Positions 51,753-60,350 of a DNA stretch of 64,000 nucleotides are shown in pieces. Location: NCBI RefSeq assembly GCF_900143515.1, contig NZ_FSQT01000001.1:2046001-2110000 (forward strand), given 5' to 3'. The notes under the pieces were generated by a model, which saw only the letters and a list, made by a program, of their open reading frames with translations, was not told the DNA's origin and made no database searches. Numbering within the stretch: the first letter of the stretch is position 1; the number at the start of each line of letters is the position of its first letter. The DNA is from Micromonospora cremea. Lineage in GTDB: Bacteria; Actinomycetota; Actinomycetes; Mycobacteriales; Micromonosporaceae. A program made the translations under genes and the position numbers.

Positions 51753-52688
51753 TCAGGAGGTGGTGAGTGGTACGCCGGCCCGACGGCTGGCGTGCCAGGG
51801 AATGAGCAGTGCCTCGGCGATCTCGACCAGCACGAACAGGACGATGCCGATGGCGGACATCAGGATCAGGTCGGCGAACAGCAGCGGGGCGTCGAGGTTG
51901 CCGTTGGCCAGCAACAGGACGTAGCCGAGCCCTTCACTGGCGCCGACGAACTCGCCGACCACGGCGCCGACCACCGCGAGGGTGACCGCCACCTTGAGGC
52001 CGGCCATCAGGTGCGGCAGCGCGTTCGGGAAACGGATCTTGCGGAAGGTGCGCCACGGCCCGGCGCCCATCGTGGCGGCGAGGTCGAGCAGCTCCGGGTC
52101 GGTGGAGCGCAGCCCGGCCACGCCGGAGATGACCACCGGGAAGAACGCGATGAGCACCGCCAGAATGATCTTCGGGGTGAGGCCGAGACCGAACCAGACC
52201 ACCAGCAGTGGGGCGATGGCGATCTTCGGGATGACCTGTGCGAACAGGACGATCGGGTAGAGCGCCTTGTCCAGGGTGCGCGAGTAGGCGATGGCGACCG
52301 CGGTGGCCAGCCCCAACGCGGCGGCCAGCACGAAGCCGAGCACCGTCTCGTAGAGGGTGACCATGGTGTGCCGAGCCAGCTCGGACCACTGGCCGGTCAT
52401 GGTGGTCCAGACCTGGCCGGGGGTGGGCACCAGGTAGTTGGGCACGTATTCCCGGGCGGCGACGAACCACCAGGCGGCGAAGAACGCCGCCAGCACCAGC
52501 GCCGGGCGCCACAGCGAGTCGGCGAAGGCGACTGCCCGCCGGCCGAGGGTCGGTCGTGGCGGTCGGCCGCCCACGCCGGGCGGCGGGCCGACCACGGTGG
52601 ACGGGGTGGCCGCCGCTGTGGCGGATTCACCGGCCGCCGTCGCGGCGGCGGCCTTCCGGCCCGCCGTGTCCAGAGCGTTCTCGGTCAC
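51753..52688 (-). CDS. ABC importer permease, SsuC/ThiX-like
   Basis: A 311-aa permease with about six membrane segments after a 45-residue disordered N-terminus. The ATPase-docking loop is LDLAATMGAGPWRTFRKIRFPNALPHL; FAQVIPKIAIAPLLVVWFGLGLTPKI is family-typical. GTG 52688 has GAGGAGG about six bases upstream. It is the first gene of the long leftward operon; the LacI-type box 58-71 bp upstream probably controls it. Confidence 0.9.
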   Translation of the reverse strand: MTENALDTAGRKAAAATAAGESATAAATPSTVVGPPPGVGGRPPRPTLGRRAVAFADSLWRPALVLAAFFAAWWFVAAREYVPNYLVPTPGQVWTTMTGQWSELARHTMVTLYETVLGFVLAAALGLATAVAIAYSRTLDKALYPIVLFAQVIPKIAIAPLLVVWFGLGLTPKIILAVLIAFFPVVISGVAGLRSTDPELLDLAATMGAGPWRTFRKIRFPNALPHLMAGLKVAVTLAVVGAVVGEFVGASEGLGYVLLLANGNLDAPLLFADLILMSAIGIVLFVLVEIAEALLIPWHASRRAGVPLTTS

Positions 52689-52745
52689 GCGGAACCTCCT
52701 CGGGGCCCGGCACGGCACCCGCGGACCGGGCCGGTCGGCGTATCA

Positions 52746-52759
52746 GGCAAACGCTTTCC
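52746..52759. promoter_or_regulatory. LacI-type operator before the catabolic operon
   Basis: GGCAAACGCTTTCC is a LacI-family palindrome with the central CG step (halves GGCAAAC and GGAAAGC agree at 5 of 7). It sits 58-71 bp upstream of the ABC permease start and resembles the second box at 53938. Probably bound by the LacI-type repressor encoded at 54014. Confidence 0.75.
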
Positions 52760-52866
52760 AGGAGCGTAGGCGGCCCCTCGGCACCAGGCAAGGCCTTTCC
52801 CCGATCTGTTTCCGCCGCGCCGGCGACCGGCTCAACCTCGGCCCCGGGACCGTCCCGAATGGATGG

Positions 52867-53583
52867 TCAGACGGTGGCCGGATAGGTGTCGAGCAGGCCG
52901 CACATGCCCAGTCGGCCCCGCTCGACCGGCTCGCCCACCGCGTACACCCCGGCCTCGCCCAGGTGCCCGGGATCGCCCCGGTCGAGCGCGTCGAGCTGCT
53001 CGCCGGTGCCGGCGGCGGCCCGGCCCGCGCCGGCCGCCCACCGCTCTCGCCAGCGCGCCAGCAGCGGCCGGCGCAGCGCCAGCGCCGCGGAGTGGAACGC
53101 GGCCAGCGCCGTCGGACCACCGGCCCGCAGCGCCTGAAAGCCGGTCACCGCCAGATCCCGCCGGCGGTACGCGGCGGTCACGTCGGCGCCCGGCGCTCCC
53201 CCGCCAGGCAGTGCCGCGGCGGCGGCGTACGCGGCCGGGTCGGCCAGCACCTCGGGCGGGAAGGTCAGCACCGCGTCGCCGGCCTCGGGCAGACCGCTGT
53301 TCTGCATCAACACCACGATGGTCAGTCCGCCACCGTTGACCAGGCGGTGCACGGTGCCCGGCTCGAACCAGACCACCGCGCCCGGTCGCAGCGGGGTCTC
53401 CCGGTAGCCGGCGGTGGTGAGGGTCTGCACCGCGCCCTCGCCGCCCGTCACCACGTACCCCTCGGTGCAGCAGAGGTGCACGTGCGGGGTGCCGCCGACC
53501 ACGCCGTCCGGCGCGGCGGTGTCGTAGACGCGGAGCCGGGAGACCCCGATCCCGCCGGGCAGCGGGGCCGACCGGTCAGGCAT
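52867..53583 (-). CDS. Cupin-domain protein
   Basis: The 238-aa protein has an N-terminal cupin barrel (TPHVHLCCTEGYVVTGGEGAVQ with HxH and Glu metal ligands, then RPGAVVWFEPGTVHRLVNGGG). A helical C-terminal half follows (ALAAFHSAALALRRPLLARW). It overlaps the upstream small cupin by 8 bp, so the two are co-translated. Metal-dependent isomerase or dioxygenase are the usual cupin roles, and here it might act on the same sugar as the neighbouring dehydrogenase. Confidence 0.82.
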   Translation of the reverse strand: MPDRSAPLPGGIGVSRLRVYDTAAPDGVVGGTPHVHLCCTEGYVVTGGEGAVQTLTTAGYRETPLRPGAVVWFEPGTVHRLVNGGGLTIVVLMQNSGLPEAGDAVLTFPPEVLADPAAYAAAAALPGGGAPGADVTAAYRRRDLAVTGFQALRAGGPTALAAFHSAALALRRPLLARWRERWAAGAGRAAAGTGEQLDALDRGDPGHLGEAGVYAVGEPVERGRLGMCGLLDTYPATV

Positions 53584-53920
53584 CGAAGTACTCGTCGGTG
53601 TCGTCGGCCGCCGGCAGCGACACCAGCAGCACGGTGAGGTCGCCGATGGCCCGGTGCCGGCAACCCGGCTTGATCAGGAACGCGGACATCGGCCGGGCCG
53701 GGTGGCGCACCCCGTCCAGCTCGACCTCGCCCTCACCGGCCAGCACGATGTAGTACTCGGTGGCGATCCGGTGGTGGTGGGTGACCGCGTCCTGCACCTG
53801 GAGCAGGTGCACGCTGGCCTGGCCGTCGCTCTCGGCGATGAAGCCCCGGCGGGTGGTGCCGCAGGAGCAGCGTCTGGTGGGAAGGTCGTCGAGTTGAAGC
53901 ACCGCGAAGCGTTCGGACAT
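53576..53920 (-). CDS. Small single-domain cupin
   Basis: The 114-aa cupin has two motifs: DAVTHHHRIATEYYIVLAGEGE (His and Glu metal ligands) and PARPMSAFLIKPGCRHRAIGD. An N-terminal RRCSCGTTRRGF segment carries two cysteines. GGGAGG eight bases before ATG 53920 is a good ribosome site. It is divergent from the LacI gene, with a LacI-type box between them, so it is probably induced together with the transport operon. Confidence 0.85.
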   Translation of the reverse strand: MSERFAVLQLDDLPTRRCSCGTTRRGFIAESDGQASVHLLQVQDAVTHHHRIATEYYIVLAGEGEVELDGVRHPARPMSAFLIKPGCRHRAIGDLTVLLVSLPAADDTDEYFDA

Positions 53921-53937
53921 GGCCGGGCCTCCCTGCG

Positions 53938-53951
53938 GGAAAGGGCTTTCT
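53938..53951. promoter_or_regulatory. LacI-type operator between cupin and lacI genes
   Basis: GGAAAGGGCTTTCT holds 5-bp arms GAAAG and CTTTC around GG, close to the LacI-family consensus GGAAAGCGCTTTCC. It lies 17-31 bp upstream of the small cupin start and in the shared promoter region of the divergent lacI gene, allowing autoregulation. Confidence 0.72.
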
Positions 53952-54013
53952 CTGCGGTACCGTGACGCTAGCCGGCACGGCGAAACGCCGTCAACAGACC
54001 GAGGGGGCGGGCC

Positions 54014-55087
54014 ATGGCCACCCTGTCCGACGTGGCGCGGCGCGCGGGCGTCTCGCCCGCCACCGCCTCCCGCGTGATCAATGGCAGCAGCAAGCCCGTC
54101 ACCGACGAGCTGCGCGAGCGGGTGCTCGCCGCCGTGGCCGAGTTGCAGTACGTGCCGAACGCGCACGCCCAGTTGCTGGCCCGCTCGCACCGCAGCGCGG
54201 TCGGCGTGATCGTGCACGACGTCTCCGACCCGTACTTCGCCGAGATCACCCGCGGGCTGCAACGCGTCGCCACCGACCAGGGCCGGCTGCTGATGATCTG
54301 CAACAGCTACCGCGACCCGGACCGCGAGTTGGAGTACGTGGAGCTGCTGCGCGGCCACCAGGTGGCGGCGCTGATCCTGGCCGGCTCCGGCTATCACGAC
54401 GACGCGTTCACCCGGCAGCTCAACGAGAAGCTCGCCGCGTACGAGGCGACCGGTGGGCGGGTCGCGGTGATCGGCCGGCACGAACACTCGGGTGACGCGG
54501 TGATGCCGGACAACCGGGCCGGCGGCTACCTGGCCGGTCGGGAGCTGTGCGAGCTGGGACACCGGGCGATCGGCGTCGTCGCCGGCCCGCGCATCCTCAC
54601 CACCACCACCGACCGGCTGGCCGGGCTCCGGCAGGCCCTCGCCGAGCAGGGTTGCGACGTGCCCGCGCGGCGCATCCGGTACGCCGAGTTCGACCGCGAC
54701 GGCGGCGCCGAGGCCACCGCCCGGCTGCTCGACGCCGACCCGGAGCTGACCGCGATCGTGGCGCTCAACGACTCGATGGCCATCGGCGCGCTCGCCACCC
54801 TGCGGGCCCGTTCCCTGGCCGTGCCGCAGCGCGTCTCGGTGGTGGGCTTCGACGACATGCCGATCGCCCGGGACGTGACTCCGGCGTTGACCACCGTGCG
54901 GCTGCCACTGGTCGACATGGGGGTCCGCGCGATGTCCCTGGTGCTCGGCGCGGAGGCGCCGGCGCCCCGGGTCGAGGTGCTCCCCGCCGAGCTGGTCCGG
55001 CGGGACACCGCCGGCCCCGCTCCGCAGTCCACACGGGACACCGCCGGTGCGGTGCCGCGTCCGCGTCGGGTTGACGACGCCTCGTGA
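54014..55087 (+). CDS. LacI-family repressor of the catabolic cluster
   Basis: The 357-aa regulator has the LacI helix-turn-helix (ATLSDVARRAGVSPATASRV, INGSSKPVTDELRERVLAAV), a hinge at LQYVPNAHAQLLA and a periplasmic-binding-protein-type sensor. The core shows VGVIVHDVSDPYFAEITRGL, VALNDSMAIGALATL and VVGFDDMPIARDVTPALTTV. It would release its operators on binding the cluster's sugar or intermediate. GAGGGGG precedes ATG 54014. The stop overlaps the kinase GTG. Confidence 0.93.
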   Translation: MATLSDVARRAGVSPATASRVINGSSKPVTDELRERVLAAVAELQYVPNAHAQLLARSHRSAVGVIVHDVSDPYFAEITRGLQRVATDQGRLLMICNSYRDPDRELEYVELLRGHQVAALILAGSGYHDDAFTRQLNEKLAAYEATGGRVAVIGRHEHSGDAVMPDNRAGGYLAGRELCELGHRAIGVVAGPRILTTTTDRLAGLRQALAEQGCDVPARRIRYAEFDRDGGAEATARLLDADPELTAIVALNDSMAIGALATLRARSLAVPQRVSVVGFDDMPIARDVTPALTTVRLPLVDMGVRAMSLVLGAEAPAPRVEVLPAELVRRDTAGPAPQSTRDTAGAVPRPRRVDDAS

Positions 55088-56103
55088 CCGTGACCAGCCC
55101 GACACAGCGTCCGCTCACGACGGACGACGTGACCTACCTGGTCCGTGCGTCGTTCGGCCCGCACACGCGGGTACGCGACAGCGGCCCGCTGACCGGCGGC
55201 GGCTACGCCACGGTCTGGTGGGCGTTGCTCGACGACGACCGTCGCGTGGTGCTGAAGCTGGCCCCGCCCGCCGGTACGCGCCTGCTGCGCTACGAGCGCG
55301 GGCTCTGCGCGGCCGAGGCACGATACTTCCGGCTGGTCGCCGAGCGGGCGCAGGAGGTGCCCGTTCCTCCGGTGCTGCACCACGGCACCGACCCGGCGTA
55401 CGGCGAGTGGCTGGTCACCGGGATGCTGCCCGGCCGGTCGCTGCGCGAGCTGGCCGAGGCCGGCGCGGCGGTCGACGACGGCCCGGCGCGGTACGACCTC
55501 GGGGCGGCCCTCGCCGCGCTGCACCGGGTCACCGGCGACCGGTTCGGTTATGACGGCGACCGGGCCGACGGGTCGACCTGGCGGGCCGCCTTCACCGCGA
55601 TGCTCGACGCGCTGCTCGCCGACGCGGCCGACTGGGACGTCCGGCTGCCGGTCACCGCGGACCGGCTGCGCGCGCTGGTCGGGCGGCACGCCGGCGTGCT
55701 GGATGAGGTGCGCCGCCCGGCGCTGCTGCACTTCGACTGCTGGGACGGCAACGTGCTGACCGCGCCCGGCCCGGACGGCCGGCTGCGACTCCGCGGGCTG
55801 GTGGACGGCGAACGGTTTCTGCACGGCGATCCGCTGCTGGACCTGGTCTCGCCGCTGCTCTACCGGCGGGTCGAGGACGAGCCGGAGCATCCGCTGCTGC
55901 GCGGCTACCGTGCCGCGGCCGCCGAGCCGCTGGTGCTGGACGACGCGTCCCGCCGCTGGCTCAGCCTCTACCGGCTGCACCTGTACCTGCTGATGACGGT
56001 GGAGATGCCGAGCCGCGGGATGACCGCGCTGAGCCATCCCGGGCGGCACTCCCGGCTGGCGACCCTGCTCGACGAGGAGCTCGCCGCGCTCGACCAGGAG
56101 TGA
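55084..56103 (+). CDS. Aminoglycoside-phosphotransferase-fold kinase
   Basis: The 339-aa protein has the APH/choline-kinase fold: nucleotide loop GPLTGGGYATVWWALL, RRVVLKLAPPAG with the ATP-binding Lys, catalytic loop LLHFDCWDGNVL (HxDxxxxN) and metal-binding GLVDGERFLHGDPLLDLVSP. Its GTG start overlaps the lacI stop, so it belongs to that transcription unit and probably phosphorylates the cluster's substrate rather than an antibiotic. Catalytic residues are intact. Confidence 0.85.
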   Translation: MTVTSPTQRPLTTDDVTYLVRASFGPHTRVRDSGPLTGGGYATVWWALLDDDRRVVLKLAPPAGTRLLRYERGLCAAEARYFRLVAERAQEVPVPPVLHHGTDPAYGEWLVTGMLPGRSLRELAEAGAAVDDGPARYDLGAALAALHRVTGDRFGYDGDRADGSTWRAAFTAMLDALLADAADWDVRLPVTADRLRALVGRHAGVLDEVRRPALLHFDCWDGNVLTAPGPDGRLRLRGLVDGERFLHGDPLLDLVSPLLYRRVEDEPEHPLLRGYRAAAAEPLVLDDASRRWLSLYRLHLYLLMTVEMPSRGMTALSHPGRHSRLATLLDEELAALDQE

Positions 56104-56153
56104 CCTCGGCATAACGGATTGTCCCGGGCCCGTCCCGGGCTTAACCTCCCCCG

Positions 56154-56639
56154 GTGCAGATTCGGGAGTTCGTCGACCAGGACTGGTCGCAGGTGTGGCC
56201 GATCATCGAGGAGGTGATCCGGGCACAGGAGACCTTCCCCTACGACCCCGCGATGACCGCCGAGCAGTCGTACGGCATGTGGGCGGAGGCGGCGCCGGGG
56301 CGGACCGTCGTGGCGGTCGACGGCACGCGGGTGCTCGGCACCGCGAAGATGGGCACCAACCGTCCCGGGCCGGGCTCGCACGTGTCCACCGCGAGCTTCA
56401 TGGTTGCCGCCGACGCGCGCGGGCGGGGCGTGGGCACCGCGCTGTGCCGAGACGCGGTGGCCTGGGCGCGCCGCCAGGGGTACGCCGGGATGCAGTTCAA
56501 CGCCGTGGTGGAGAGCAACCGGTCGGCGGTCGAGCTGTACCGCCGGGAGGGCTTCGAGGTGGTCGGCACGGTGCCGGGCGCGTTCCGTCACCCCACCCTC
56601 GGCCGGGTCAGCCTGCACGTCATGTACCAGGAGTTGTGA
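56154..56639 (+). CDS. GNAT-family N-acetyltransferase
   Basis: The 161-aa enzyme begins QIREFVDQDWSQVWPIIEEV. It has the acetyl-CoA loop AADARGRGVGTALCRDAVAW and the late FNAVVESNRSAVELYRREGF motif, typical of YhhY/phosphinothricin-acetyltransferase-like GNATs. GTG 56154 follows the TAACCT hexamer (56142-56147) by seven bases, implying a leaderless mRNA. Substrate unknown. Stands alone and converges on an MFS gene. Confidence 0.9.
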   Translation: MQIREFVDQDWSQVWPIIEEVIRAQETFPYDPAMTAEQSYGMWAEAAPGRTVVAVDGTRVLGTAKMGTNRPGPGSHVSTASFMVAADARGRGVGTALCRDAVAWARRQGYAGMQFNAVVESNRSAVELYRREGFEVVGTVPGAFRHPTLGRVSLHVMYQEL

Positions 56640-56689
56640 CCGGACCTGCGGGTGCGGCGGAACCGCTGGCGGGTACGTGGCACTGCCAG

Positions 56690-56733
56690 GTGCCTGTCGA
56701 GCTGCCCCACTTCTGGGGCCGCTCGACAGGCAC
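56690..56733. terminator. Two-tier bidirectional terminator
   Basis: A perfect 13-bp outer stem (56690-56702 with 56721-56733) encloses an inner hairpin GCCCCA-CTTC-TGGGGC (56704-56719). It lies between the converging GNAT and MFS genes. Confidence 0.88.
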
Positions 56734-56777
56734 GGTGGGACAGGCCGGCTCGACGGATGACCGGGGTGGAGCCGCGG

Positions 56778-58052
56778 CTAACCGGCCTTTCCCGCCGGAA
56801 TCGGGACGGGCAACCGACGCGGCTCCGCGCCGGCTCGGCGGATCGGGGTGAACAGCCCGCCGATCGCGACCAGCAGACACCCCGCCCCCGCCACGATGGC
56901 GACCGCCGCGACGCCGTAACGGGCCGCGGCCCAGGTCAGCGCGACTGCGCCGGCCGGCCCGAGGGCGTAGTGGGTGCTCCAGAACGCCGAGGTGACCCGG
57001 CCGAGCAGATGGTCGGGAGTGATCTCCTGGCGCAGGGACATCGAGCAGATCCCGCCCACGCTCAGGCAGCACAGGTACACGCCGGTCAGCGCGGTGACCA
57101 TCGGCACGGTCGTCGCGAGGCCGACGCCCGCCACGGCGAGACCGCAGACCGCATGTGCGCCGATCCAGGTGACGCCGAAGCCGCGCCGGCGGCGCAGCGG
57201 GGCAACCAGGAGCGCCCCGGCGATGGTGCCGACCGCCGCCAGGCCGAGCACCGTGCCGACGGTGCCCTCGGAGCCGCCGAGGTCGTGCGTGACGTGGTAG
57301 ATCAGCACGTCGGTGAAGCCGTAGGTCAGGAAGATGAAGACCGACAGCAGCACGGTCAGCGCGCGGAGCACGGGGTGACGCCACAGGAACCGCGCCCCGG
57401 CCAGGAACTCGACCAGCGGCCGCTGCCGGGTCACCGGCGCGGCGTCGTCGGCCTGGACGGGTCGCAATCGGATCACCCACAGGCCGATCGCGGAGAACGC
57501 GAAGCTCGCCGCGTTGACGACGATCGCCACCGCCGGGCCGAACCGGGCCGACACCACGCCGGCCAGCAGCGGGCCGACCACCGCCGCCGCCGCGTACGTC
57601 GCCTGCAACCGGCCGTTGGCCTCGGTGATCCGATCCCGGTCGACCAGGTTGCGGACCGCGGTCACCGCGGCGACCCGGAACACCATCCCGGCCGCCTCGC
57701 AGATCGGCAGCACGACGAAGAGCAGCCACACCTGCGGCCCGGCGAGCCAGGCCAGTGGCACCAGGCCGTAGAGCACCAGCCGGGCCAGGTCCGCCGCGAT
57801 CATCAGGGTCCGCCGGTCGTACCGGTCGACCAGCACACCGCCGAAGATCCCGGCGACGACGGACGCCGCGCCCGCGACGGCGGTGAGCAGACCCATCCGG
57901 GCCACCGACCCGGTCGCCTGGAGCACCAGCAGCGGCACCGCGAGGTACGCGAACGAGTCGCCGGCCGCGGAGAGCGACTGCGCGATCCAGTACGTGCCGA
58001 ATGTGCGGTCCCTCCAGAGCGGAGGCCGGACCGTACCGACAGGTCGGCTCAT
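56778..58052 (-). CDS. MFS transporter (macrolide-efflux-like)
   Basis: A 424-aa major-facilitator protein with about twelve membrane segments. RDRTFGTYWIAQSLSAAGDSFAYLAVPLLV opens helix 1, and the loop 2-3 signature is GVLVDRYDRRTLMIAADL. DRDRITEANGRLQATYAAAAVVGPLLAGVV and LLGRVTSAFWSTHYALGPAG are typical of the MefA/enterobactin-exporter-like MFS branch. ATG 58052 lies eight bases after TACCCT on its strand. Substrate unknown. It could export a drug or a siderophore, but is not next to the siderophore genes. Confidence 0.88.
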   Translation of the reverse strand: MSRPVGTVRPPLWRDRTFGTYWIAQSLSAAGDSFAYLAVPLLVLQATGSVARMGLLTAVAGAASVVAGIFGGVLVDRYDRRTLMIAADLARLVLYGLVPLAWLAGPQVWLLFVVLPICEAAGMVFRVAAVTAVRNLVDRDRITEANGRLQATYAAAAVVGPLLAGVVSARFGPAVAIVVNAASFAFSAIGLWVIRLRPVQADDAAPVTRQRPLVEFLAGARFLWRHPVLRALTVLLSVFIFLTYGFTDVLIYHVTHDLGGSEGTVGTVLGLAAVGTIAGALLVAPLRRRRGFGVTWIGAHAVCGLAVAGVGLATTVPMVTALTGVYLCCLSVGGICSMSLRQEITPDHLLGRVTSAFWSTHYALGPAGAVALTWAAARYGVAAVAIVAGAGCLLVAIGGLFTPIRRAGAEPRRLPVPIPAGKAG

Positions 58053-58114
58053 GGCGACGAGGGTAGTGGGTGTGACCGCCCGGCATCGGCTGTGCCGGGC
58101 GTCACACCAACCCA

Positions 58115-58142
58115 TGTCACGAATCGCCGGGCGACGCGCATC
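58115..58142 (+). promoter_or_regulatory. Candidate ECF41-type promoter
   Basis: TGTCACG (58115-58121), 17 bp, then CATC (58139-58142). The ECF41 consensus as I recall it is TGTCACA-N(15-17)-CGTC, so each element has one mismatch. The start point would be near 58148, giving a short leader before the GAGAGAGG ribosome site and ATG 58176. Autocontrol of the oxidoreductase-sigma unit is inferred. Confidence 0.45.
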
Positions 58143-58175
58143 TCGTGGTCGTCACACAACGAGAGAGGCCCGACG

Positions 58176-59381
58176 ATGAGCACATCACACGAAGCCGGCA
58201 CGGCCACCACGCACCGCGTGCTGATCCTGGGCGCGGGGTACGCGGGCATGGCCGCGGCGATCCAGCTCGCGGCCCGCACGAAGCGGCGCACCGACGTGCA
58301 GGTGACCCTGGTGAACGCGCAGGAGCGGTTCACCGAACGGTTGCGGCTGCACATGGTGGCGACCGGTCAGCACCTGCACGAGCGGGACATCCCGGCGCTC
58401 CTGGCCGACGCCGGCGCCCGGTTCGTCCGCGGGTGGGTCACGGCGGTGGACGCGCACGCGAAGACCGTCCGGATCGACGACAGCCGGGTGCTGCACTACG
58501 ACACGCTGGTGTACGGGTTGGGCAGCGTGGCCGACACGACGCTGGTGCCCGGGGTCGAGGACCACGCGTACACCCTGGACAGCGCCCAGGACGCGGCGTC
58601 GCTGGCCGACCGGCTGGCGCGGCTCGCCGACGGCACGGTGGTGGTCGTCGGCAGTGGGCTGACCGGGGTCGAGTCGGCCGCGGAGATCGCCGAGCGGTAC
58701 CCGCGGCTGAACGTGGTACTGGCGGGCCGGCAGGAACCGGGCGCCAGCATGAACCCCAGGGCCCGGGATTATCTGCGGGCCGCGCTCGATCGTCTCGGTG
58801 TCCAGGTGCACAGCGGGACGGCGGTGACCAAGGTGCTGCCCGACTCGGTCGAGCTGGCGGGCGAGACGAGCATCGCGGCCGATGTCGTCCTGTGGACGGG
58901 CGGCACTCGCGTGTCACCGCTGGCGGCCGCCGCGGGCCTGACCGTCGACCAGCGCGGTCGTGTCGTCACCGACGCCACACTGCGGTCGGTGTCGCACCCC
59001 GACGTGTACGCGATCGGCGACGCGGCGGCGATCCGCCAGGGCTACGGCAACATGCACGGCACCTGCCAGAGCGGCATGCCGACCGGCGTGCACGCGGCGG
59101 TGTCGATCGCCCGCGCGCTGGACGGCAGGCAGCCCAGGCCGTTCCGGTTCGGCTACTACCACACCCCGGTGAGCCTGGGCCGGCATGACGCGGTCGTGCA
59201 GTTCACCCACCCCGATGACAGCCCGCGCCGAGTGTGTCTGACCGGCCGCGCGGCGGTCTGGTACAAGGAGACGGTGAGCGCATCCCCCTGGCCGACCTAC
59301 CTCCGCATGGTGAAGCTGCCCTCCTCCGGCGCGTTCTGGCCGCACGGTGGGCGCTTCACCCGGCTCCGGGACGCGCGGTGA
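58176..59381 (+). CDS. NDH-2-like FAD-dependent oxidoreductase, ECF41 partner
   Basis: The 401-aa flavoprotein is of the type-II NADH dehydrogenase/ferredoxin-reductase-like group. It has FAD-binding RVLILGAGYAGMAAAIQLA, NAD-binding TVVVVGSGLTGVESAAEIA and the second FAD motif HPDVYAIGDAAAIRQGYG. It has the C-terminal helices of NDH-2-like proteins (GRAAVWYKETVSASPWPTYL) but no evident amphipathic membrane anchor. The stop overlaps the sigma factor GTG, the conserved linkage of ECF41 sigma factors to an oxidoreductase. Physiological electron acceptor unknown. Confidence 0.88.
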   Translation: MSTSHEAGTATTHRVLILGAGYAGMAAAIQLAARTKRRTDVQVTLVNAQERFTERLRLHMVATGQHLHERDIPALLADAGARFVRGWVTAVDAHAKTVRIDDSRVLHYDTLVYGLGSVADTTLVPGVEDHAYTLDSAQDAASLADRLARLADGTVVVVGSGLTGVESAAEIAERYPRLNVVLAGRQEPGASMNPRARDYLRAALDRLGVQVHSGTAVTKVLPDSVELAGETSIAADVVLWTGGTRVSPLAAAAGLTVDQRGRVVTDATLRSVSHPDVYAIGDAAAIRQGYGNMHGTCQSGMPTGVHAAVSIARALDGRQPRPFRFGYYHTPVSLGRHDAVVQFTHPDDSPRRVCLTGRAAVWYKETVSASPWPTYLRMVKLPSSGAFWPHGGRFTRLRDAR

Positions 59382-60298
59382 CCCGCCCGCAGTCGGACGC
59401 CGACCAGGAGATCTTCCACCGCCATCGCAACCTGCTGTTCTCGGTGGCCTACCGCATCCTCGGCTCGGCGGCCGACGCCGAGGACGCCGTCCAGGACGCG
59501 TGGATCAAATGGTCCGGGGCCGACCGCTCCCAGGTGGCCGACCCCAAGGCGTACCTGGCGCGCATCGTCTCGAATCTCGCGCTGCAACGTCTGCGCTCCA
59601 GCCAGCACCGACGCGAGACCTACGTGGGGCCGTGGCTTCCCGAGCCCGTCCTGACCGAAGGCGACACCGCGGACGCCGTCACCGACGCCGAGTCGGTGTC
59701 GATGGCGATGCTGGTGGTGTTGGAAACGCTCAGTCCGCTCGAGCGGGCGGTGTTCGTCCTGAAGGAGGTCTTCGACTTCAGCCATGGCGAGATCGCGGTG
59801 GCGGTGGAACGCTCCGAGGTCGCCGTGCGCCAGGCCGCGCACCGCGCTCGGGAGCACGTGCGCGCCCGGCGCCCACGCTTCACGGCGGACCGGTCGCAGC
59901 AGCGTGGGGTGACCGAGCGATTCCTCGCCGCGGCGACCGGCGGCGACATCAACACCCTGTTGGAGTTGCTGTCGCCGGACGTCACGTTGTGGACCGACGG
60001 CGGCGGCAAGGTCCGCCAGGCTCTGCGCCCGATCGTGGGTGCGGAGACGGTCGCCGCCTGGTTCGCGGCCATCGGCACCGTCACCTACCAGGGCGTCCGG
60101 CCCGACGACATGCGCGCCACCCTGGTTGAGATCAACAACGGGCCGGGCCTGGTGTTCAGCGGGGCCGGCCGGGTGATCGCCACCGTCACCTTCGACATCG
60201 ACGCCGACGGCCGCATCACCACCATTCACAACGTCGCCAACCCGGACAAGCTCCGAGCCGTCGGCGACGGCACCACCCACGACCTCGCCACGAGCTGA
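59378..60298 (+). CDS. ECF41-group sigma factor (SigJ-like) with SnoaL domain
   Basis: The 306-aa sigma factor has region 2 (FHRHRNLLFSVAYRILGSAA, AEDAVQDAWIKW) and region 4 (TLSPLERAVFVLKEVFDFSH, GEIAVAVERSEVAVRQAAHR). A C-terminal SnoaL-like extension carries all three ECF41 hallmark motifs: WLPEP at 86-90, DGGGK at 207-211 and NPDKL at 288-292. In ECF41 proteins this extension, not an anti-sigma factor, controls activity, and indeed no anti-sigma gene is present. GTG 59378 overlaps the oxidoreductase stop. A strong terminator follows directly. Confidence 0.93.
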   Translation: MTRPQSDADQEIFHRHRNLLFSVAYRILGSAADAEDAVQDAWIKWSGADRSQVADPKAYLARIVSNLALQRLRSSQHRRETYVGPWLPEPVLTEGDTADAVTDAESVSMAMLVVLETLSPLERAVFVLKEVFDFSHGEIAVAVERSEVAVRQAAHRAREHVRARRPRFTADRSQQRGVTERFLAAATGGDINTLLELLSPDVTLWTDGGGKVRQALRPIVGAETVAAWFAAIGTVTYQGVRPDDMRATLVEINNGPGLVFSGAGRVIATVTFDIDADGRITTIHNVANPDKLRAVGDGTTHDLATS

Positions 60299-60330
60299 GC
60301 CGGCCGCGGGAAGGATCCCGCGGCCGGCTC
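60297..60330. terminator. Hairpin terminator after the sigma factor
   Basis: A perfect 15-bp stem (60297-60311 with 60316-60330) closes on AGGA. It begins inside the sigma factor's TGA stop and lies before the end of the converging FMN-reductase gene. Confidence 0.9.
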
Positions 60331-60350
60331 CGGGTCGGTACGAAACGTGG

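Noticed and set aside
55084..56103. Antibiotic-resistance phosphotransferase
   Set aside because: The fold is shared by many metabolic kinases, and the start codon overlaps the lacI gene of a catabolic cluster, so a sugar-kinase-like role is more likely.
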